Shown here: positions 30,093 through 30,134 of the stretch, in pieces
How positions within the stretch are numbered: position 1 is the first letter of the stretch
Layout of the letters: each line of letters opens with the position of its first letter
Assembly: GCA_032123035.1 (NCBI GenBank)
Contig: JAQBFV010000070.1
Location: 1-30,134 of the forward strand
Source of the DNA: SG8-41 sp032123035
Lineage (GTDB): Bacteria > Pseudomonadota > Gammaproteobacteria > Burkholderiales > SG8-41
Direction of reading: 5' to 3'
Length of the DNA stretch: 30,134 nt
Program-made: the position numbers and the translations under genes
The notes under the pieces: model-generated
Database searches by the model: none
Told to the model about the DNA's origin: nothing
Seen by the model: the letters and a program-made list of their open reading frames with translations, nothing else

Positions 30093-30134
30093 CCAGGGGC
30101 GCCAGTAATACTTCTTCCAGCCGTTGTTGACGCC
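30069..30134 (-). CDS. C-terminal end of an unidentified protein (partial)
   Basis: Only the last 21 codons and the stop lie in the window. They read GVNNGWKKYYWRPWRRYLAAR, a basic, aromatic-rich tail. The rest lies beyond the right edge, so the family cannot be named. The reading is supported by the frame running open to the edge and by the strong hairpin over its stop codon. It is convergent with the SMP-30 gene. Confidence 0.5.
   Translation of the reverse strand, partial: GVNNGWKKYYWRPWRRYLAAR

Overview
The window looks like a chromosomal segment of an uncultured, GC-rich betaproteobacterium, probably Burkholderiales-like. The evidence is two Bug/TctC-type solute-binding proteins, a scatter of single-gene catabolic enzymes typical of that group, UbiU/UbiV/UbiT (a proteobacterial anaerobic ubiquinone system) and FNR/Anr-type operators. 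No rRNA, complete tRNA, phage gene, transposase, CRISPR array or origin was found. About 27 genes are supported. Coding density is unusually low because almost every gene is separated by 150-490 bp of repeat-rich, non-coding DNA.

Layout. 397-1553 (minus): a TauE/SafE permease followed by an ABM-domain monooxygenase. 1851-6786 (plus): SnoaL-like protein, alpha/beta hydrolase (FrsA/DHPON-hydrolase type), TTC38-like TPR protein and an orphan Bug protein. 7065-10236 (minus): ACMSD-like amidohydrolase, an alpha/beta hydrolase with a Cys at the nucleophile elbow and a second amidohydrolase. 10547-12225 (plus): a carboxymuconolactone-decarboxylase-family protein and an HtrA-like protein that has lost its whole catalytic triad. 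12583-16506: YkgJ-type cysteine-cluster protein, beta-class GST (gstA), an Asp-nucleophile alpha/beta hydrolase and a flavoprotein monooxygenase. 16998-22466 (all minus): the quinone locus described below. 22852-28766 (minus): second Bug protein, fused 3-ketoacid CoA-transferase, MFS transporter, VOC protein and PPOX-type flavoprotein. 29078-29980 (plus): SMP-30/gluconolactonase family protein. The window ends in the last 21 codons of another minus-strand gene.

The most interesting functional unit is 16998-22466: rquA-like methyltransferase, a B12-binding-type radical SAM protein, then ubiU-ubiV-ubiT. UbiU, UbiV and UbiT support O2-independent ubiquinone synthesis, and RquA converts ubiquinone to rhodoquinone, the low-potential quinone used in fumarate respiration. 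The rquA and ubiU promoters each carry an FNR/Anr box with one mismatch to TTGAT-N4-ATCAA, exactly 22 nt upstream of a plausible -10 element. That geometry is a class II FNR promoter, and it suggests an oxygen-controlled regulon for making ubiquinone and rhodoquinone without oxygen. The radical SAM protein between them has no assigned role and is the best candidate for a new component.

The second striking feature is the intergenic DNA. It is a mosaic of a few recurring families: (i) arrays with a strict 7-bp period but different unit sequences (GTGACCG, TTCTGCC, AGTCGGA, TTCGCCT, CCGCCAT, TCGTCAG, TTTCAAG); (ii) 14-bp-period GGTGATG arrays facing CATCACC arrays, making long imperfect palindromes; (iii) 9-10-bp-period arrays (CTTGGCGT..., CCGCGGTAAAGC..., TTATCTGCGGTTAAAT); (iv) a module of about 70 bp seen five times; (v) REP-like palindromes of the GGGGTCAGG/GGGGACAGACCCC type. 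Several genes take their stop codon from these repeats.
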